In this document: positions 1 to 12,600 of the stretch, piece after piece | Layout of the letters: each line of letters starts with the position of its first letter | Position numbering within the stretch: position 1 is the stretch's first letter | Source: Erigeron canadensis | Taxonomy: Eukaryota > Streptophyta > Magnoliopsida > Asterales > Asteraceae | Reading direction: 5' to 3' | DNA length: 64,000 nucleotides | Assembly (NCBI RefSeq): GCF_010389155.1 | Contig: NC_057768.1 | Location: 11,778,501 to 11,842,500, forward strand | Notes under the pieces: model-generated | The model's database searches: none | What the model saw: the letters and a program-made list of their open reading frames with translations, nothing else | Told to the model about the DNA's origin: nothing | Program-made: the position numbers and the translations under genes

Positions 1-470
1 TTGTAGGGGGATGGAGATCGTACTATCGAGAGATCCAACGTCTCCGTTTGTTCGTGTATCCCATCTGTGATGGTCACGTCTAGATCGACTTCTCCTAACG
101 GCCATGCATGCTCTCCGGAAAAACCTACCAATGGTCCTCGGGGATCCGTACTTCGGGCTTGTATGGATTCCGACATTTTGAGGAAGCAGTGTTCGAAGAT
201 AACGTCACACTCACTTCCACCGTCCAGATATACCCTCCGGACGTCAACGTTGGATACGGTGGCTTGGATGATGAGCGGATCACTTGAAGGCTCGCTTTCT
301 CCTAATAATGGGAAACAAAAACCTCCTGGAGTCGTTTTGGCCACGGTCAAATTGCTGATCTTGCTTGTTAAATGGCAAGAGCAGACCTCCTTCCTCTCGT
401 CATCCTGTCTTTTTTCTTTACCATTTTTTACGGCGTAAGATGCACAAAACGGTATATTTATGGGTTTTTC
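1..470 (-). pseudogene. Ty3/gypsy retropepsin-like fragment, window-edge partial
   Basis: On the minus strand a reading frame stays open from next to the primer-binding site to the window edge. It has a retropepsin-type active-site neighbourhood (YLDGGSECDVIFEHCF, where families usually have DTGSS) followed by a GFSGE...WPLG stretch typical of the protease of plant Ty3/gypsy polyproteins. No in-frame ATG was found, and protease-like sequence follows the PBS almost directly, where several kilobases of leader and gag would be expected. I infer a gag-deleted, non-autonomous derivative. The family call rests on motif recognition. Confidence 0.6.
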
Positions 471-484
471 TAGTTCAAGAGAGT

Positions 485-504
485 GGTCCCACGGATGGCG
501 CCAA
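485..504 (-). other. Primer-binding site of a minus-strand gypsy element
   Basis: The minus strand reads TTGGCGCCATCCGTGGGACC directly after the LTR end. This closely resembles the TTGGCGCCGTCTGTGGGA-type sequence that follows the 5' LTR of many plant Tat/Athila-class elements. It fixes the element's orientation (transcribed right to left). Confidence 0.65.
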
Positions 505-1046
505 TGTTTGTACACCAAATCGCGCTAGGGTTAGAAAAGGGGGTTTGAGGGGTTTTGGACTATTCATTGGCGGTTCCCATACGGTAGAGTGTTAGCCTCT
601 TTACGCTAATTGAATAAGGTTTGTCGTGTAACCGATTAAGATCGGACTATATATATGAATGCCCGACCGTGTTTATGAACATAATCTTATGCCTATTGAT
701 GTTTACGGTCGAAAGTGTTTGTATATTTTGTCGAGTGATCGATCCCTTTGTCAAGGTTTTGGGTCTCCTTATATAGGAGATGTGTGATTAGGAGGATGGA
801 GAGTCTTTAAGGAAGCTTCCTCCTCATTGAGTTTATCTGTTAATTATGGATCGGATTACCTTTCTTTATGGGCTGTAACCGATTGTCCTTATTTTAGGGA
901 AGAAGAGATTTAGGCAATCTCTTCTTTATTTGGGTATTATTTCCAGCTGGGCGCCTTTCCCACGCAGGTTCCTTTGTAACGCTACGGGTTAGCACTTGTT
1001 CGTTTGGCAGGCCTTTCGTAGCGTAATATGGATACGCCATCAAACA
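505..1046 (-). repeat. LTR of a Ty3/gypsy element (542 bp)
   Basis: On the plus strand the repeat starts TGTTTGTACACC and ends ATCAAACA, so it has the terminal TG...CA and a short inverted repeat (TGTTTG/CAAACA). The adjoining PBS makes it the 5' LTR of a minus-strand element. The partner LTR lies outside the window, so the target-site duplication cannot be checked; the candidate on this side is TTATG at 1047-1051. Confidence 0.65.
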
Positions 1047-1199
1047 TTATGATTAGCCCTTAGTTAGTTTTAGGCATTACTTTAGTTCCCTTACCTTTAT
1101 AGATATTGCTTAGTCTGCCTTAGATAGCTAATTGTGTCACTATAATCTTATTGCCCTTAGTGGGCATTAATTTATTAATCTTCTATTGTATCATAAATT

Positions 1200-4100
1200 T
1201 ATATCCTCCTTATTTCCACTGTAGTACCTACTCTTGGCATTCAGCCACTTACTAGTGCAAACTACACTACTTGGAAAGATCAATTAGATCTTACTAAGGG
1301 GTACTTTGACCTTGACTATGCCATTCGTAATGATGAACCCGATGCTCTTACTGTGACCTCTACTGCAGAACAGAGATCAGCATTTGAGAAGTGGGACAAG
1401 GCGAACAGTTTGTCACTTATGACGGTCAAGAATTCCATTCCCCTTGGTCTTCGAGGAGTTATCGCTGAGTCTGAGAAAGTCAAAACTTACCTCAAATCTG
1501 TTGATGATTACTTCAAGGGATCGTCTAAAGCGCTTGCTAGCAGCTTAATGCTAAAGATGCTTACTCTGAAGTATGATGGAAGTAGCGGTGTCCATGAACA
1601 CATAGTGAAAATGAGTGACATGGAGAACAAGCTTAAGACTCTCGAAATGGAAGTCTCTGATAATTTTCTTGTGCATTTCATAATGACATCATTGCCTGCT
1701 CAATTTGATCCCTTCAAGATATACTATAATGCTCAGAAGGATAAATGGAAGATGAGTGAACTGATTGCAATGTGTCAAACAAGAAGAGGATCGCCTTAAG
1801 CTCGAGAAACCTGAAGCTGTTCACGTTACTACCACTGCTAATTCTAAGAAGAGGAAGGGTAACAACAGTAACAAGACTGGAAAGAAAGCTTTAAAGATCA
1901 GTCTTGGTGCAGTTGCCTCTAGCTCTAATGTCTTGAACATTAAATGTAAGTTCTGTCGTGCTCAAGGGCACATTTAGAAAGAATGCCCTAAGTTTAAGGA
2001 ATGGCTAGCTAAGAAAGGTAACGTACTTTATGTAATATTTGATTCTTTTACGACTGATGTTCTTGTTAATACATGGTGGGGTGACTCTGGTTCTATGGTT
2101 CATGTGACTAACTCAATGCAGGGATTCCATACAATCCAGAAGCTACTAAAGAGCCAAAGAAAACTTAGAGTTGGAAGTGGTGATCTTTTAGATGTCGAAG
2201 CCATTGGAACATATATTTTACGTATGAGCACTGGAAAGTGTATTAGACTAGTAGATACCTTATATGTACCGAGAATTACTCGAAACCTCGTATCTATTTC
2301 TAGACTAGACATTGAAGGTTTTATAATAATTCATGGTTTCGCCAAGATTACTATTATTCTTAATAATGAATTGCTTGGTCGTGGTTTCTTAAAAGGATTA
2401 CTGTATAAATTAGAACTAGATCATAATTTCTCACAATCTTTGTTATCTTTTAATGTTGATGATATAATTAAAACAAAGACAAAATCACTTAAGCAACAAG
2501 ATAATTCCTCCATGTTGTGGCATAAATGTCTTGGCTACATCTCACGAGATCGCATGAAACGACTCGTGAAGGATGGAATCTTACCATCTCTTGACTTTAG
2601 TGATTTTGAAACTTGTATTCAGTGCCTCAAAGGCAAAATTGCTAAAGGGATTAAGAAAGGAGCCACTAGAAGTTCCAATTTGTTGGAAATAATTCATACT
2701 GATATCAGTGGTCCTTATCTCGTTTCCATTACATGGCATACTTCATTTATTACATTTATTGATGATTATTCACGTTATATGCACCTTTATTTGATTAAGT
2801 AAAAGTCTGAATCCTTACAAACTTTTATTGATTTTAAAACTTTTGGTTTAAAACCAACTTGAACGTAAATTAAAAGTTGTAAGATCAGACAGAGGTGGTG
2901 AGTATTATGGTAGACATACTAATGTTGGTCAAGCCGCTGGTCCTTTTCATGACTTTTGTAAGGATCATGGCATAATTAACCAATACACCATGCCTGGTTC
3001 TCCTCAACAAAATGGTGTTGCTAAAAGGAGAAATAGAACCCTAATGGACATAGTGAGAAGTATGCTTGCCAACACTAACTTACCTACTTTCCTTTGGACT
3101 GAGGCCTTAAAAACAGCCGTTCATATACTTAATGGAGTTCCTTCAAAATCTGTCCCTAAAACTCCTCATGAAATCTGGACAGGAAAGAAACCGAGTCTTA
3201 AATATATGAAAGTATGGGGCTGTCCTGCTGAAGCTAAAGTCTATAACCCTAACTTAAAGAAACTTGATCCTAAGACTATTACATGTTTCTTTATTGGTTA
3301 TCCGGATCAATCAAAAGGTTATCGGTTTTACTGTCCTACCCACACTACTCGCATCACTGATACGCAGCATGCCATGTTCCTAGAGAACTCAGAGATCAGT
3401 AGGAGCACGTCAAATCATAACTTCGATTTGCAAGAAGTACAAGAAGCGGGGGGAAATGATTCGTCGGCTATTATTGCTCCTCCGATAATTCCTCTTGTAC
3501 AGAACACTACTCCGAATGTCACTGATCCAACTCCTCCTAATGCTAATAATGAGACTGATAATGCTGAAGGATCTTCCGAAAATCCCGAAAATCAACTCAG
3601 GAGATCATCAAGGTCACGTAGGGCCACTAATTTTGATGACTTCATAACTTATCTCGCTGAAGTTGAGGACGTTGGAAAGCTTAATGATCCTACCTCCTAT
3701 AAAGAAGCCATTAATAGTGATCAGGCCACTCAGTGGAATGAAGCCATGATTGAGGAGCTTAATTCCATGAAGCGTAATGACGTTTGGGAATTGGTTGAAC
3801 TTCCTGAAGGATCCAAAACTGTCGGTTGCAAATGGGTCTTCAAAACCAAATTAGACCCAAAAGGAAACGTCGAATGCTATAAGGCCAGCTTGGCTGCAAA
3901 AGGTTATACTCAGAAGGCTGGAGTCGATTATCAAGAGACCTTTTCTCCCGTGTCTCGTAAATACTCTTTAAGGATCGTTATGGCACTAGTAGCTCACTTT
4001 GATCTTGAGTTACATCAGATGGATGTCAAAACAACTTTCTTAAACGGAGACTTGCAAAAAGACGTATACATGTGGCAACCTGAAAGATTCATTCCAAAAG

Positions 4101-5159
4101 GTAAAGAGCACATGGTCTGCAAGTTAAAGAAATCCATATACGGGTTAAAGCAAGCATCACGACAGTGGTACCTTAAGTTTGATGAAATCATTAAAAAACA
4201 AGACTTCATAAAGAATCAAGTGGATCAATGCACCTATCTCAAGATCAGTGGGAGTAACTTCATAATCCTTGTTTTGTATGTAGACGATATTCTACTAGCA
4301 AGTAATAACTTGGAAATGTTGCATGAGTCGAAACAGATGCTTTCGCAGAAATTCGACATGAAAGATCTCGGTGATGCCTCTTATGTTATAGGTATCGAAA
4401 TACATCGGGATAGGCATAATGGTATTTTAGGTCTTTCTCAAAGGGCCTATATCGAGCAGATTTTAGAACGCTATAACATGCAACATTGCGCACCCACTGT
4501 AGCTCCAGTAATTAAAGGAGACGTATTCGGAACTTTCCAAAGTCCGAGCACTGAGATTGAAAAGGAGCAAACGAGGATGATACCTTACTCATCAGTAGGG
4601 AGCATTATGTACGCTCAGGTCTGTACTCGTCCAGATATCGCTTACATTGCCGGTATGCTTGGGCGTTACTTATCCAATCCCGGATTAGCACACTGAAAAG
4701 TGGCTAAGAAAGTTTTACGATATCTGCAAGGGACCAAAGACTACAAACTAATGTATAGAAGAAGTGACAATCTAGAAGTAGTAGGCTATTCCGATTCCGA
4801 TTTTGCCAAAAGCAAAGAAGATAAGAAATCTACTTCTAGGTATATTTTCATGTTAGCTGGCGGTCATATCTCTTGGCGGAGTCATAAGCAGAAACTGACT
4901 GCAACGTCCACCATGATGGCTGAATACATTGCCGTTTATAATGCTACTTTCTCGAACAGTAACAGTTCAACTGGTGCTGGGCTGTATCTCGATACAAAGT
5001 ATCTATTTGTACGCGAACGGGTTGAGGAAAATGTTCTTTGTATTGATTGAGTACATAAGTACAGATGATATGCTAGCAGATCCGATGACCAAAGGTCTTC
5101 CTCCTAATGTCTTCGTAGGACACGTGTCGAAGATGGGGCTTACTAAAGACTTAATTTAA
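1200..5159 (+). pseudogene. Decayed Ty1/copia gag-pol polyprotein
   Basis: Domains follow copia order. Gag (about 1230-1800, UBN2-like) is followed by a CCHC knuckle (CKFCRAQGH, about 1945-1990) broken by an in-frame TAG. Next come protease (GDSGSMVHVT, about 2080), GAG-pre-integrase and integrase (about 2510-3200, stop at about 2800 and a frame change), reverse transcriptase with [10 protein letters not shown] (about 4275), and RNase H (about 4700-5150). Further lesions are a gag frameshift near 1770-1800, TGA at 4694-4696 where Trp is expected, and a deletion in RNase H. No intact 5' LTR or PBS is seen; the gypsy LTR abuts the leader. The element is dead as written. Confidence 0.85.
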
Positions 5160-5960
5160 TTTAATAGCATATTGTACTTATTTGGTCATTAGTTTTATTG
5201 TTATGAAATTTTCCTCCTAATTCAGATTTTGTTTGTCTATTAATTACACTTTGAGTACTCGTATTGGTGTGTTGACATTATTGTAACAAAATTTGTCTTA
5301 GTCAATTGATCATTGCTTATTAGTTTTAAATTTGAGTCATAGTTTAACTAGTGGGGGTCCTGAGTTGATGTTCTTCTCTACGACTGTACTTATTGGCTAT
5401 GATTTCCGTTTAAAGCAAAATGAGTATTATTCCGGAACTTATTTGAATACTCATGGATAAATGATCGCTCGGTCAAGTGGTAGAATATTGGAACCACATT
5501 AGTGTGACCGTCACTGATCGTTTATCATTCCTGATATGATAATTGACGATAATGAAATCCCTATGTCTAAGTAAATATATGATGGGCGTATTTACCCTTA
5601 GAGACGTAGTATAGGGTTTCCCATTAGGTGATTGTAACTAAGAGGACTAATGGTACACACATTAAACACCGAAAGGGTTGAATGTGTAATTACTAAAGGG
5701 TTGAATGTGTAATTACTCTCATTATAAATAGAGGGTAATTAACCTTAAGTTTAGGTTAATCCCTACACATAATCCCTCACTAAATTCGTGTGTTTTCTCC
5801 TTTCCAATTCGTGCATCAAGCAACAGCTGAATTACTCGTCCCATTATACCTTGTTTTGGGAACCTGAAATCAATGACAAACATGTTTAATGCTTTTACAG
5901 GTTCCACAGGATTATCTGGTGAGTATTTTCCCTTGAATCAAACCATGTTTATTCCAACAC
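5160..5960 (+). repeat. 3' non-coding end and probable LTR of the copia element
   Basis: After the last polyprotein codons there is an AGTGGGGG polypurine-like run (about 5350). Further on are a TATA-like box before a TAAATAGAGGG segment (about 5722-5737) and a CCAACA end near 5960. A 22-bp unit (GGGTTGAATGTGTAATTACT) is duplicated at about 5676-5720. With no second LTR in the window, the LTR limits are uncertain. Confidence 0.35.
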
Positions 5961-6032
5961 CGAAATCCTACAATAACAATATATAAAAAATACACACTCG
6001 TCACAAGGTCATTATATCATATTTTAGATATA

Positions 6033-6222
6033 GAGGGTGGGAATATAAGAGTGTCGGGTATCTATGCTTAGGTGTGAAACACTCCCATATTGTTTTGTTA
6101 ATCTATAAAAATATGGAGACCCATGCATTTATTCATTAAACAAAAAATAATAAAATATTAGTATATGAGAAGTTCCACTCCTAAGCTTAAGTGTCGGACA
6201 ACCTTATATTCCTTTTCTCTCT
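6033..6222. mobile_element. MITE family A, copy 1
   Basis: An AT-rich foldback of about 190 bp starts GGGTGGGAATATAAG and ends CCTTATATTCC. Near its ends are inverted blocks related to CTAAGCTTAGG. The same architecture recurs at about 16684, 16886 and 45781. This copy lies about 470 bp beyond the ARF stop codon, so it may fall in or near that gene's 3' end. Confidence 0.6.
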
Positions 6223-6695
6223 AGATATATACTTGGTCATAGATTGAGTTGGAAAAGGAAAAGGTTCCAGGTGACGGCCTTCATAGATAGAGTAGGCGAT
6301 GCTTACAAGTTACAAGGACAAGTGTTTAATCATCAAAATTTATATACTTTCTGTCATAATTCATTTGACATAATGCAAGAGTACTTTTCACGACAAAGAA
6401 TAAACAACACCACCATAAATAGAGCACAAAATAATAGGGTGTGTCAAATTACCAGTTCCACAATAGTCACCAATTCATAGTCAAGATCATTGGCTCATAC
6501 ATGTTCTAAATTTGAATGATGACTTCTACCACTTGATTATTACCAAAGTATTCATCCATAAAAGCTAATACAAATATAACTACCCAGGTGGTCCAACACA
6601 TACGAACCTGCAACATATGGTCCGTTAAATAGAGACCAAAAGGAATGAAAATGAAACCTTGCTTTCAGGATCACCAATATATGACTTTTTTAATG

Positions 6696-9600
6696 TCAAA
6701 AATCAAGTGAGCCCAATGATGGAGGAAGTCCAGAACTATCATTCCCAACCGTGTGAATTCTTTCACCACCCGAGTTTAAGCCGAAGGAGTCAACCTCTTG
6801 CTTCCCGAGTTGGTGCACATCCTCAGGAGAAAGTATCTTGATATACCAAACACTATTTACAAATGCCCTGCACCAACCATTAAGTAAATATATTAATGAA
6901 TTTCATTCAAAAACAAGGAACTGGTGTACCTACACTAGGGCTGTCAATCTCGACCCAATCTAAAAAAAATCAGGTTAAGGTTCTGAAATCTCGACCCGCC
7001 AACCTGCTAACCTGATTATTTTCGGGTTGACACATTGGGTTAATAGGTCGCCCCGCCAACCTGAAAAGAATTTATATTTATTTAACTTTTTTTAATAGGT
7101 CGACCCAACAACCCATTTGACCCGACGACCCGTCAACCCATGACCTATTTGATCTGAAATTTACCAACCAACCTGCCAACCCACTACCCATATGACCTGT
7201 TTGACCTGAAACCAACCTGTTAACCCGCCAACCCATTTGACCCGTCAACCCGAAACTCGACCAGTCAACCCGCCAACCCGATTTTTTTCAGGTTGGTGGT
7301 TTGGGTTGACGGGTCATGGGTCAGGGTTGATAGTTCTGACCTGAACTCGTGGGTTGGGTTAGGGTCAGAGATTTTCGACCTGCCAACCCGTGAACCCATT
7401 GACAGCCCTACCTACACACAGTCTAGTAGTCTACTGAAAACTGCACATATTCAATAAAGACGTAGAAGAATCTTAATAAAACAAAATCTTCATAGAAATG
7501 TAAAAATGCCCTGATGTACATGCTTAATGAGCACACATAATTTTAAAAACAATTAACCAAAAATTTATTTGCACACGAATATATAATGACTACTCCAAGT
7601 CGCAAGAGGAGTGAATGGCTCACGAATTGATTATAACATCTAGATTACCAAGTCTGTCAAGAACCATTAAATATGCACAAGGTAACACCACTAGGCAAAA
7701 GTCAACCCGACCAAAGCATTAGCGGCGACGTCGCCGCTAATACTCTGAAACTGACAGGGGGCCCGCTAATTTCTCCGCCAGATTTACCATTACAGACATG
7801 GGGGCCCGTAGTATTAGCGGCGACGTCGCCGCTAATACTCTGTCTGGTGGGGTTAACCTTTTTTTGCCTCGTGGTGTTACACTCCTCGATTAAATATAAA
7901 TTAGGTCTTCTATCCGTTGTCATTTATCAATAGCAAAGTTCAAACTTCAAAATGACCCATACAAAATGACCCATACAGTAAGCTGTTTGATTAAACCATG
8001 AAAATTTTTTTATCACAGAGTATTTATAACTTTATAGACCTAGATCAATACTCCATCTATTCATTGGTAATCAAAACAATAACCAAATATAACTTTATCG
8101 CAGAGTATTTACCACTGCAATTATTTTATGGGGGGGACTGAGACCGAATAGAATCAAAATATAGCAAAAAGTGTACAACACGCAAGACTTAAGAGACAAC
8201 AATTGGAACCAATATACTTATGAATGGGGTGATTTAAGTTATAATTTAACTACAACAACAACATTTTCCAATCCCTGCTAAAGCGGGGTATGGGGTTAAG
8301 TTATAACTTAACTATAGTCAAGTTTATGAAATTGAGAATTAAATATGTTGTTAGCTATAGCCTATAGACCTATGGTTAATCATCCACTAAATAACAATTA
8401 ACCATTAGTGAAAAAAAACATTTTAGTTTTATGAGTATGGTACCCGCGCAATGCGGCGACGGTTTAATAGGGTCGGTGATGGTACTATTGGTGGTGGTGG
8501 CGGTATCAAGTGGCGTAGGTTGATATAATTGTGATAGTGAAAATTTTTAGAAGATAAGCGCTTAAAGTGTTAAATATTAAAATAATGGTTTAGAGTGTAA
8601 ATTAATTTATTCAAGGCAAATTTAATATTTCTTAAAAACTCTTTCCATAGTGGGTGTTTATTAAGGGTAATTTAGTAATTCCGTATGTAACTATTGTGTA
8701 ACTACTTCTAAAATTGGGGGGTGTTATAATTTCTATAAAAGAGTATAGATAAGGAATATTAGAATAACTTTCCATGTTCATAATAATTCTTATAAAAAAG
8801 GATAAATCTTGAGTTCATCAATAAAGTTTTATTTAAGGATTGTTACCATATAGTTAGGGAAACCCAAAAATATATATAACGAAGATGTGTCACACAAGAA
8901 GAAAAGTTGTCAAAAGTAAACCTTTAGTGCATACCCCCAAAATCATTAAATTCCAAATGTCAGATTACTACATGAATAAGATCATTTCTAATCATATCAT
9001 CCACGTTAATTGTCAAAAATCATAAGATTTAAAAAGAAAAAGCCTTTCGACATCGACCTTAACAAACCTGTTTAAGACATACAAAAATTTCCATTCTGAA
9101 ATGAACCCATTTTAACCCCCTACTTAACCCACCTGCCCGCCCTTTTAGCAGTAATATGATGTCAAATCCAGCCCATGAACCAAGATTGAGAAACTTACTC
9201 CCAAGGGTCGTCTCCAAGGAGAAGAACATCATTCTCCCTGTCAACGAATACAAGCTGCCAGCCTGATCTTTGAGGGTCTTCAAGCAAACCCTCGATCCCA
9301 AACATCCGACCCAATTCCTCTCGCAGCTCATGGTAGCTGTTGAAACGGGTGATGTCCAGTGACCTCCCTACACACCCTGATTTGTATACCTGCAACCACA
9401 TAAACACACATCCCCACTTGTCAGTTTCTAACCACAAGTTTTTTCTTACAAGTAAGAAAAAATAAATGGATACGGGGTAGCGTAAAAGAATAAAGCCCTA
9501 TTGGATTAAATGAGTCGCAAGTCCCCCAAAATGTGTTTTTGCTTAATAAAACAGCCTAAAATCGTTCTATTTAACCAATATATCACCCTAACTATTTCTA

Positions 9601-12600
9601 TAAAAAGATAAACAAAAAATGGACAAAAAGTTACTGTTTTGACGCTTTACCCGAACCACCCATATTGCCACCTTTGGTTACCATATCAAGGGTTGCACCT
9701 TCACAAATGTTCGGCTAGAGTTAGACTGCAGTAACTCAGAAGAGTCTTGCACATAGCCAAAGTTCTGAAACCCAGAAGCTGGTGAAGGCATTGTGGACAA
9801 ATCAGTGTTGATTGTTGGTAGAAGAAGCCCAGATGAGTCGATATTAACTGCACTGAATAAACCATGATTTTGTGCATCCAGACTTGTTGATTCCTGTTTA
9901 GCGGATGGTGAAGTTGAAGAATTATTGACTTGTGATTGACCAAACTTTGATACCCATGATGGCTGATTCGTTTCATGCTCGGAAACCACAAGTTGACCAG
10001 TTCTTGAAAAATTTGAAAGGTTGCTAGTCCCTTCAGAGCATTGTGAACCGAGCATATTCTGCATAGCAGGGGCTATACTGGAAGTAAATTTAGGACTAGA
10101 TTCCATGTAGTCTGTCTTTGGAAATGACTGATGCTGGTTTTGCATCAGATATGTCTCAGGATATGAACTTTGGTGTTCTTGACCTTCCGGGTTGTTGACA
10201 TGTGAATGAATTGGTCTCGTGAAGTTTTCCAACATTTGGGTTTGACCATGCACAAATGGCGGTGGCATTGATTGGTGAGCTGGAGGGCTCGAGGTGCCAG
10301 GATGTTGGAGATATTGAATTGGCTGCTGAAATTGTAGCAATTGTTTCAAAGCGTCTCCACTTCCTACACTCTGCATACCAGCTGCTAGTGCAGCTTGGTA
10401 CTGCTGATTGAGATTACTTTGTAGGAGTGACGGATCTACTCTTTGTTGCATCCATGGAAACATGCCACCCGATTGAAAATTAAGAGATTGGAGGGCTTGC
10501 TCATTGGTTTCACCTCTTAACCATGACATCCCGTTGACTATATCGTCTCTACTATCTGCAAGTAAAGAGCGGATATTGGGGGCAAAAAAAAGAAGAAATA
10601 ACAAGAAAATTTTAGCACGAATGCAATTAAGAACAGAAAACAATTACAGTCCAATTGATTTCAGGCGAAAGCTTGGGATATGTTTCATCTCATGGGTCAA
10701 ATGAAAAATATTATCTTTATTTTTTTGGAAGTTACCCAAAACTAGTCGTTAATGCATACAACTCGTGAAATCGGCTTTTTTCTACTAATATCACATTACT
10801 ATGGTAATAACATAGTTTCTGTAATCATACTTATTAGATATTTCTTAAAAACTGAAAATATGGAGAAAAAAATGGTTGTGGTCAAACTTTACGCAAATAT
10901 AGTATCTGTTTTGACTTGCTACCCCAACCTATCTTGCCGGCTATGTCTAATAAGAATCATACCTTGAAAAGATGAAGCTCCGGGATACCAAGGTCGTTTC
11001 ATTCGAAGGGGAAACAGAGATGGATACATAGGAAATGTTGTCAATGGTTCAATTTCCCACAATGACACCCGAGGCTGCCTCTCACCTGCGGTTGACTCAT
11101 CCCAACCAACCTATCAAAGTGGTAATTACATAAATACAATGATCAACAAACAGACATTGCAACTTTAAATATCAAGATTCAACAATTAGTTATGTACAAT
11201 GAAGTATCAAACAAGTTAATAAGCATGTTTGTAATAAATTGAATTAAAAAAAGTCCTCCTTTATCTTATGCCTACCATCCGGGGTGAAAGGATGAGACAG
11301 AATAGCGTGTCTAAGACTTATCAATTACAATTGAAGTTATAGTCCGGTATATGTGTGTGGCATTCATATCGGTTTAAAGCTGATGTTATACAGATTTAGG
11401 TGAATCATTATTCATTTATACTTGCTAAAAACTGGATTACAAAATGCATTTGAGCCTTTCAATATCTAAACTTATATGGAAAACATAAAAAATGTATCTT
11501 CATCTTGGCATGAGCACGGCTGAAAACACGGCCCGACCCGTGAAAAGCCATGATCGGAAAAGCAATAAAATTGAACCCGTGACCCGCCCCCCTTTTGGGT
11601 GGGTCGATTCGGGTCAGGTTCGGGCAGGTTTAGCTCGGATCTCAGGATTCATTGTTCTTCACTTGTCAAAACCCGGCTCGAAACCCCGACGGAGCAACAA
11701 AATCAAACCCGTGACCCAGCTCATTACCCTATCAGGCGGGTCGGGTTTGGGTGGGTCTGGGACGGGTCACGGGTTCTCCCTTACCCACATCATTAAGAAC
11801 CCTACAGTTTATGTGTGAGTGGCATTTATTTCAGTTTGAAGCTGATGTTATATAGATTTAGGTGAATCACTATTCATTTATACTTGCTAAAAGATCTGGA
11901 TTAGAAAATGCATTTGAGCATTTCAATATCTTAAACTATATGTAAAATATATAAAATATATCTTCATCACCTGCTTCTCCCTTACTCACATCACAAAGAA
12001 CCCTACAGTTTATAAGATACAAAAAAAGATTATTTATATTTTTCACTTTCATCTGTTTCCTTTCTTTATTTTACTGATCCTATCTAGATTGTCCACATAA
12101 TTTCAGAAATCTGCTAGGGCAGAATCTCGATCTTTAGCTAGTAGATCGTGTATGTTTTCACATTTATTTAATTCAGTTGACTGTCACCAACACTTTATCC
12201 CCACAATTAACTTATCATATAATTACAGCTATATAAACAGATATGGTCCCCAGCAGGTGCAAAATAAAACAGCTGTGAAGCTTATACAAGTTAAAATGAT
12301 TTACCTTAACAGACCGCCAATGAGAATTAGGCCAGCGAGCAGGATCTAAATCACCAATGCCAGTAATTGTGCCCATGTATCTGCATAAATGTACATGAAT
12401 ATAAAATCTATTCTTGGCGCTTAAAATAATACAGGTTTGATCTCTATTCCCTTAATTTTCTTTGAACAGTAAGAATCTGAGATAAATACCTACGTACACT
12501 TGATTCTTCAGTTTCAAACAGCATACGGAAACGCATTCCAACTGAAACACGTGTGTGATACACAGCTTTGATATATTTTGAAAGGGGTATGACAAATTCA

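Noticed and set aside
67..438. Plus-strand 123-codon open frame
   Set aside because: It is the opposite strand of the gypsy protease-like frame and has no protein features.
5468..5510. Possible tRNA-like segment (GGTCAAGTGGTAGAAT)
   Set aside because: No cloverleaf, anticodon arm or TTC-loop motif can be formed; it is part of a hairpin in a retroelement end.
7673..7933. Short frames on both strands in an ARF intron
   Set aside because: They result from the palindromic GC-rich foldback and are intronic.
9678..10643. Single long minus-strand ORF as a stand-alone gene of 321 codons
   Set aside because: Only 9699-10555 is ARF exon 12; the ends of the frame read into introns at GT/AG borders.
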